A DNA stretch of 45,621 nucleotides from Lachnospiraceae bacterium. GTDB taxonomy: Bacteria; Bacillota; Clostridia; Lachnospirales; Lachnospiraceae. Every line of letters starts with the position of its first letter. Position 1 is the first letter of the stretch. Where the stretch lies: assembly GCA_017412055.1 (NCBI GenBank), contig JAFQOW010000014.1, positions 1 through 45,621 on the forward strand, in the 5' to 3' direction. The notes below the pieces were generated by a model. The model ran no database searches. It saw only the letters and a program-made list of their open reading frames with translations, and had not been told where the DNA came from. The position numbers and the translations under genes were made by a program. This document shows positions 42,165 to 45,621 of the stretch, one piece after another.

Positions 42165-43903
42165 TATTTTGCAACCTCCTCTATAGCATCAAATTTACAA
42201 AGTGTCTTACAAAGACCACATGCATTACACATTGTTTCATCAATCTTAATTGTTCCATCCTCATTCTTTGTAAGAGCTGGACATCCAGGCTTAAGACATG
42301 CGCCACACTTCTTACATTTTTCTGGAATTGCAACACACTTATTAGGGAAAACATTGCTCTTTAAAAGCACGCAAGGAGATTTTGTAATAATTACTGAAAC
42401 CTCTTCTCTCGCTGTCTCTTCCTTTACAATCTTTGCTAATGCATCTATATCAAATGCATTTACCTCCACTACATGTTCAACACCTATAGCCTTACATAGA
42501 TTATAGATATTAATTGCATTTGTTGGCTCACCCATAAGTGTTTTACCTGTTGCCGCATGGTCCTGATGTCCTGTCATACCTGTTGTAGAGTTGTCAAGAA
42601 TCATAACTGTTCCTGTAGACTTGTTGTAAACCATATTCATAAGTGAGTTAACACCTGTATGCATAAATGTAGAATCACCGATTACTGCTACCCAGTTCTT
42701 AATATAATCCTTACCTTTAGCCTTTTCCATACCATGAAGTGTTGAAATACTAGCACCCATACATACTGTAGTATCGACTACTGAAAGTGGTGCAACAGCT
42801 CCAAGTGTATAACATCCGATATCACCTGCCGCGTGAATTCCAAGCTTCTTAAGTACTGAGAATACGCTTCTGTGAGGACATCCAGGGCATAGAATTGGTG
42901 GACGGGCTGGAACAGTTGATGGTGCCTTAAGCTCAAGTGTTTCACCTAATACCTTCTCACGAATCATATTAGCGCTGTACTCGCCCTGTACTGTAAAGAT
43001 TTCTTTACCAATACATTTAATTCCCCAAGACTTAACCTGTTCCTCGATAACTGGCTCTAGCTCTTCAAATATGTATAATGTTTCCACATTCTTAGCAAAC
43101 TCTTCAATCATCTTTCTTGGAAGAGGATGGACAAGTCCTAACTTACATACAGATGCGTTAGGGCAAGCCTCCTTAACATACTGATATGCGATACCACTTG
43201 TGATAAATCCAATTTTCTTATCGTTATATTCAACGCGATTTATAGGCATATTCACGCCATCTTCTGCCATATCCTTTAATCTCTGCTCAACGAATACGTG
43301 ACGATTCTTAGCATTACCTGGCATCATTACATACTTTGCAACATTTCTCTCATATACCTTATCTTCTACTTCCGCTCTTTCCTCAAGTGTAACTGGACCC
43401 TGTGAGTGTGATAAGCGTGTTGTAGTACGCACGATAACTGGTGTATCATACTTCTCACTATACTCAAATGCATACTTCATAAAATCCTTAGCTTCCTGAC
43501 TATCAGAAGGTTCTAATACAGGAACCTGTGCAGCTCTGGCAACACATCTTGTATCCTGCTCATTCTGTGAGCTATAAAGACCTGGGTCATCTGCCGCTAC
43601 AAGAACTAAACCACCGTTTACACCACCATAAGCGATTGTGTAAAGTGGGTCACTGGCTACGTTTACACCTACATGCTTCATAGAAGCCATAGCACGCACA
43701 CCACTTATAGATGCACCTATAGCAACTTCCATAGCAACCTTCTCATTAGGAGACCACTCTGCATATATCTCGTTATACTTTACAATATTTTCACTAATCT
43801 CTGTACTTGGTGTACCAGGATATGCTGCAGACACCTTAACACCTGCTTCATATGCACCTCGAGCAATTGCTTCATTACCAAGCATAATCTTCTTCTTTGA
43901 CAC
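42164..43903 (-). CDS. iorA: Indolepyruvate:ferredoxin oxidoreductase alpha subunit
   Basis: The 579-aa protein has the alpha domain (NEAIARGAYEAGVKVSAAYP, then GTPSTEISE), the TPP part (LCPGCPHRSVFSVLKKLG, GDIGCYTLG, VIGDSTFMHTG) and a C-terminal pair of Fe-S sites (CKKCGACLKPGCP and CNACGLCKTLCKF). It decarboxylates arylpyruvates to aryl-acetyl-CoA and reduces ferredoxin. The start is GTG after AAAGGATGG. It opens the operon iorA-iorB-paaK-ACT-amidohydrolase, with a promoter just upstream. Note that the first cluster has CxxCxxCxxxxC spacing with one extra residue. Confidence 0.93.
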   Translation of the reverse strand: MSKKKIMLGNEAIARGAYEAGVKVSAAYPGTPSTEISENIVKYNEIYAEWSPNEKVAMEVAIGASISGVRAMASMKHVGVNVASDPLYTIAYGGVNGGLVLVAADDPGLYSSQNEQDTRCVARAAQVPVLEPSDSQEAKDFMKYAFEYSEKYDTPVIVRTTTRLSHSQGPVTLEERAEVEDKVYERNVAKYVMMPGNAKNRHVFVEQRLKDMAEDGVNMPINRVEYNDKKIGFITSGIAYQYVKEACPNASVCKLGLVHPLPRKMIEEFAKNVETLYIFEELEPVIEEQVKSWGIKCIGKEIFTVQGEYSANMIREKVLGETLELKAPSTVPARPPILCPGCPHRSVFSVLKKLGIHAAGDIGCYTLGAVAPLSVVDTTVCMGASISTLHGMEKAKGKDYIKNWVAVIGDSTFMHTGVNSLMNMVYNKSTGTVMILDNSTTGMTGHQDHAATGKTLMGEPTNAINIYNLCKAIGVEHVVEVNAFDIDALAKIVKEETAREEVSVIITKSPCVLLKSNVFPNKCVAIPEKCKKCGACLKPGCPALTKNEDGTIKIDETMCNACGLCKTLCKFDAIEEVAK

Positions 43904-43957
43904 TTTAATTCCATCCTTTCTCTAAAAGAATTTTTCTTCTTTTTTCGCAATGTAAAT

Positions 43958-43986
43958 ATTGTATCACACTAAAGTAATAAAATCAA
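43958..43986 (-). promoter_or_regulatory. Promoter of the ior operon
   Basis: Minus-strand TTGATT (43981-43986), 17 bases and TACAAT (43958-43963), 55 bp before the GTG start of iorA. Confidence 0.75.
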
Positions 43987-44071
43987 CAAAATCGTGGTAT
44001 CTTCTTAGCTTTCTTTTGTAAGACAGCATCTGATAATATTCTCTCTTACAAACTGAATTCCACTTCACTTT

Positions 44072-44920
44072 TTAATTAAATATAGCTTCTATTTTCTTCC
44101 TCGCAATATGCTCATTGCAATACACAAAATTAAATTCTCCACTTATCTGAAAATCTGAAACCGTAAACGTTGTAATATCATCACGACATCTTGCAATCGG
44201 TTCATATGCAAAGGTTATTGCATGAGTATTTGCCACCACATCGCAGATAACCGAGAAATTATTTATTGATGTACATTGTTTGAAACTATCCAAAGAAAAT
44301 CCTCTGTCTGTTATTGCATTTTGCAGTAACATTCTTGTTCCTGAGAAGGGTTCCCTCACAACAATTTTTTCATGAAACAAATCTTCTAAAGTGACTTCCA
44401 AATTTGCAAAAGGGTGATTCTTTGCACAAATACCCACAAAGGACTCCTTTTTATAAAGATGATAGCCATATCTGGATTTATCAAAAACACCTTCTATAAC
44501 TGCAAAATCCAGTTTCGACTGTTCCAGCATATGTAACAAGGTTTCTGTATTATCAACATACAAATCCATATTGCAATTTGGTGTCATAAGAAACCTTCGC
44601 ACCTCCGGAACAATTACAAATTCACCGATAGTTTTTGTTGCTCCAACTGTGATATGAACCAAATCACTAGTACAAAAGCTTGCGCAGACATCTTTTTCCT
44701 GCACTTTAATACTGTCAAAATATCTCTTAAGTTGTTCCGCATTTTTTGTTCTTGAAAGTGTACGACCATTATATTCGAAAAGCTTCACACCATAATAATT
44801 TTCAAGATAATGAATATGCTGTGTGACACCCGGCTGTGTCATATTTAATCTTTCTGCTGTGCGCCTATAATTCATTTCATCATATAAAGTAAGAAATGTT
44901 GATACTCTGTAATCCAGCAT
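44072..44920 (-). CDS. LysR-family transcriptional regulator
   Basis: The N-terminal winged HTH is typical: FLTLYDEMNYRRTAERLNMT then QPGVTQHIHYLENYYGVKLF. The remaining 200 residues form the two-lobed effector domain. The 282-aa length is usual. It is transcribed divergently from the YeiH-family gene, with a long palindrome between, so it very likely controls that transporter and itself. It lies upstream of the ior operon in the same direction, but that operon has its own promoter. Confidence 0.92.
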   Translation of the reverse strand: MLDYRVSTFLTLYDEMNYRRTAERLNMTQPGVTQHIHYLENYYGVKLFEYNGRTLSRTKNAEQLKRYFDSIKVQEKDVCASFCTSDLVHITVGATKTIGEFVIVPEVRRFLMTPNCNMDLYVDNTETLLHMLEQSKLDFAVIEGVFDKSRYGYHLYKKESFVGICAKNHPFANLEVTLEDLFHEKIVVREPFSGTRMLLQNAITDRGFSLDSFKQCTSINNFSVICDVVANTHAITFAYEPIARCRDDITTFTVSDFQISGEFNFVYCNEHIARKKIEAIFN

Positions 44921-44930
44921 ACGCCCTCCA

Positions 44931-44974
44931 TAAAATCAAATTATCATCCAATAATAAATGATAATTTGATTTTA
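44931..44974. promoter_or_regulatory. Palindromic operator between lysR and the yeiH-like gene
   Basis: Arms 44931-44947 and 44958-44974 are perfect 17-bp inverted copies (TAAAATCAAATTATCAT) around a 10-base centre. The right arm contains the -35 box of the yeiH-like promoter; the left arm ends next to the lysR RBS. This is the place and symmetry expected for a LysR binding site. Confidence 0.75.
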
Positions 44975-44994
44975 TCACACAATTGCAGTATAAA
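44966..44994 (+). promoter_or_regulatory. Promoter of the yeiH-like gene
   Basis: TTGATT (44966-44971), 17 bases and TATAAA (44989-44994) on the plus strand, overlapping the LysR palindrome. Confidence 0.7.
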
Positions 44995-45025
44995 CAATAT
45001 GGATTAAAATCAAAAGGAGACCATT

Positions 45026-45621
45026 ATGAAATTTTTAAAACACATTCCCGGAATTATATTATCAGCTTTAATTGCGTTTCTTGCCTGCTGGATAGAAAAC
45101 ATTCTGCCAATTCACTTGATTGGTTCTGCTGTAATTGCAATGTTTATCGGTATGTTCCTCAATCATTATTTACACAACACCACCCTATTTTCAGATGGTT
45201 TAAAATTTACTTCAAAAAAAATATTGAAATTTGCCATTATATTACTGGGGCTTTCCCTAAACATCACTACCATACTGAATGTGGGAAAAATGTCTTTAAC
45301 TGTCATGATTTTTACATTACTGACCTGTTTTGGTGGAGGGTATTTTATCGGTAAGGCACTGGGCTTAAACTGGAAATTATCCAATTTAATTTCAGCAGGT
45401 ACAGGCATATGCGGCGGTTCTGCCATAGCTGCAATCGCACCTACGATTGATGCCGATGATAACGATGTTGCTTATGCTATGTCTGCCACTTTCCTCTTCG
45501 ATATGGCTATGATTGTTCTTTTCCCTATTATGGGCAGAGCACTTGGCATGACAGATGAAGCCTTTGGCATTTGGGCAGGAACAGCAGTGAATGATACCTC
45601 TTCCGTTGTAGCAACCGGATA
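45026..45621 (+). CDS. YeiH/UPF0324-family membrane transporter (3' end outside window)
   Basis: The gene begins at ATG 45026 after AAAAGGAGA and is open to the window end (198 codons). The product MKFLKHIPGIILSALIAFLA and onward has six or more membrane helices and the family-specific loops ISAGTGICGGSAIAAIAP and WAGTAVNDTSSVVATG. YeiH-type proteins are putative sulfate/sulfonate-related exporters and are commonly encoded next to a divergent LysR regulator, as here. The full protein should be about 330-350 aa, so roughly 40% is missing. Confidence 0.88.
   Translation, partial: MKFLKHIPGIILSALIAFLACWIENILPIHLIGSAVIAMFIGMFLNHYLHNTTLFSDGLKFTSKKILKFAIILLGLSLNITTILNVGKMSLTVMIFTLLTCFGGGYFIGKALGLNWKLSNLISAGTGICGGSAIAAIAPTIDADDNDVAYAMSATFLFDMAMIVLFPIMGRALGMTDEAFGIWAGTAVNDTSSVVATG

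Noticed and set aside
45166-45426. Minus-strand ORF of 86 codons at the right edge
   Set aside because: It is the complement of the YeiH-family gene, which has the RBS, promoter and family motifs.

Overview
The window looks like chromosomal DNA of a low-GC anaerobic Firmicute, most probably a Lachnospiraceae relative. The reasons are the strong AGGAGG ribosome binding sites, the TTGaca-N17-TATaat promoters, and the gene set: PFOR- and IOR-type 2-oxoacid:ferredoxin oxidoreductases, rubredoxin plus flavodiiron protein, pyrophosphate-type phosphofructokinase, CyuA-like cysteine desulfidase and several c-di-GMP proteins. Genus cannot be fixed from sequence reading alone.

Layout. Positions 1 to about 16.1 kb are an accessory region rich in defence and toxin-antitoxin types of gene, almost all on the minus strand. 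From the left it holds a frameshifted gene remnant; a GHKL ATPase, a 75-aa protein and a C5 DNA methyltransferase with its own N-terminal HTH (modification/defence cluster); two metallophosphoesterases; an unrecognised 121-aa protein; a complete type I toxin-antitoxin locus (28-aa hydrophobic toxin with a convergent antisense RNA); two XRE-type regulators; a promoter, four-hairpin tandem repeat and T-run that together look like a plus-strand non-coding RNA of about 245 nt; a HEPN-motif protein; two membrane proteins, one with an ion-channel-like pore signature; an XRE antitoxin with an ImmA/IrrE-Fic fusion; an AraC-HTH protein; and a 756-aa protein with a second HEPN motif. No integrase, transposase or attachment site was identified.

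From 16.2 kb onward the genes are housekeeping or metabolic: a small 51-aa gene, dGTPase, a degenerate HD-GYP protein, the operon flavodiiron protein / rubredoxin / PorGD / PorAB, YolD plus Y-family polymerase, PnuC with a structured leader, aldo/keto reductase, MscL with a zinc ribbon, a cell-surface repeat protein that has lost its link to its signal peptide, CyuA-like desulfidase, an SBP-SBP-GGDEF-EAL protein, PPi-type PFK, a membrane diguanylate cyclase, and an aromatic 2-oxoacid operon (IorA, IorB, PaaK, ACT protein, amidohydrolase). At the right edge a LysR regulator and a YeiH-family transporter diverge over a 17-bp-arm palindrome; the transporter runs off the window.

How it fits together. 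The Por operon can pass electrons from 2-oxoacid oxidation through ferredoxin/rubredoxin to the flavodiiron O2/NO reductase. The Ior operon should convert arylpyruvates to aryl-CoA and interconvert these with aryl acids by PaaK. The most interesting unexplained element is the four-unit hairpin RNA at 7541-7784 between an HTH gene and a HEPN gene; second is the type I toxin-antitoxin locus, whose two opposing promoters and leaders are diverged copies of one sequence.
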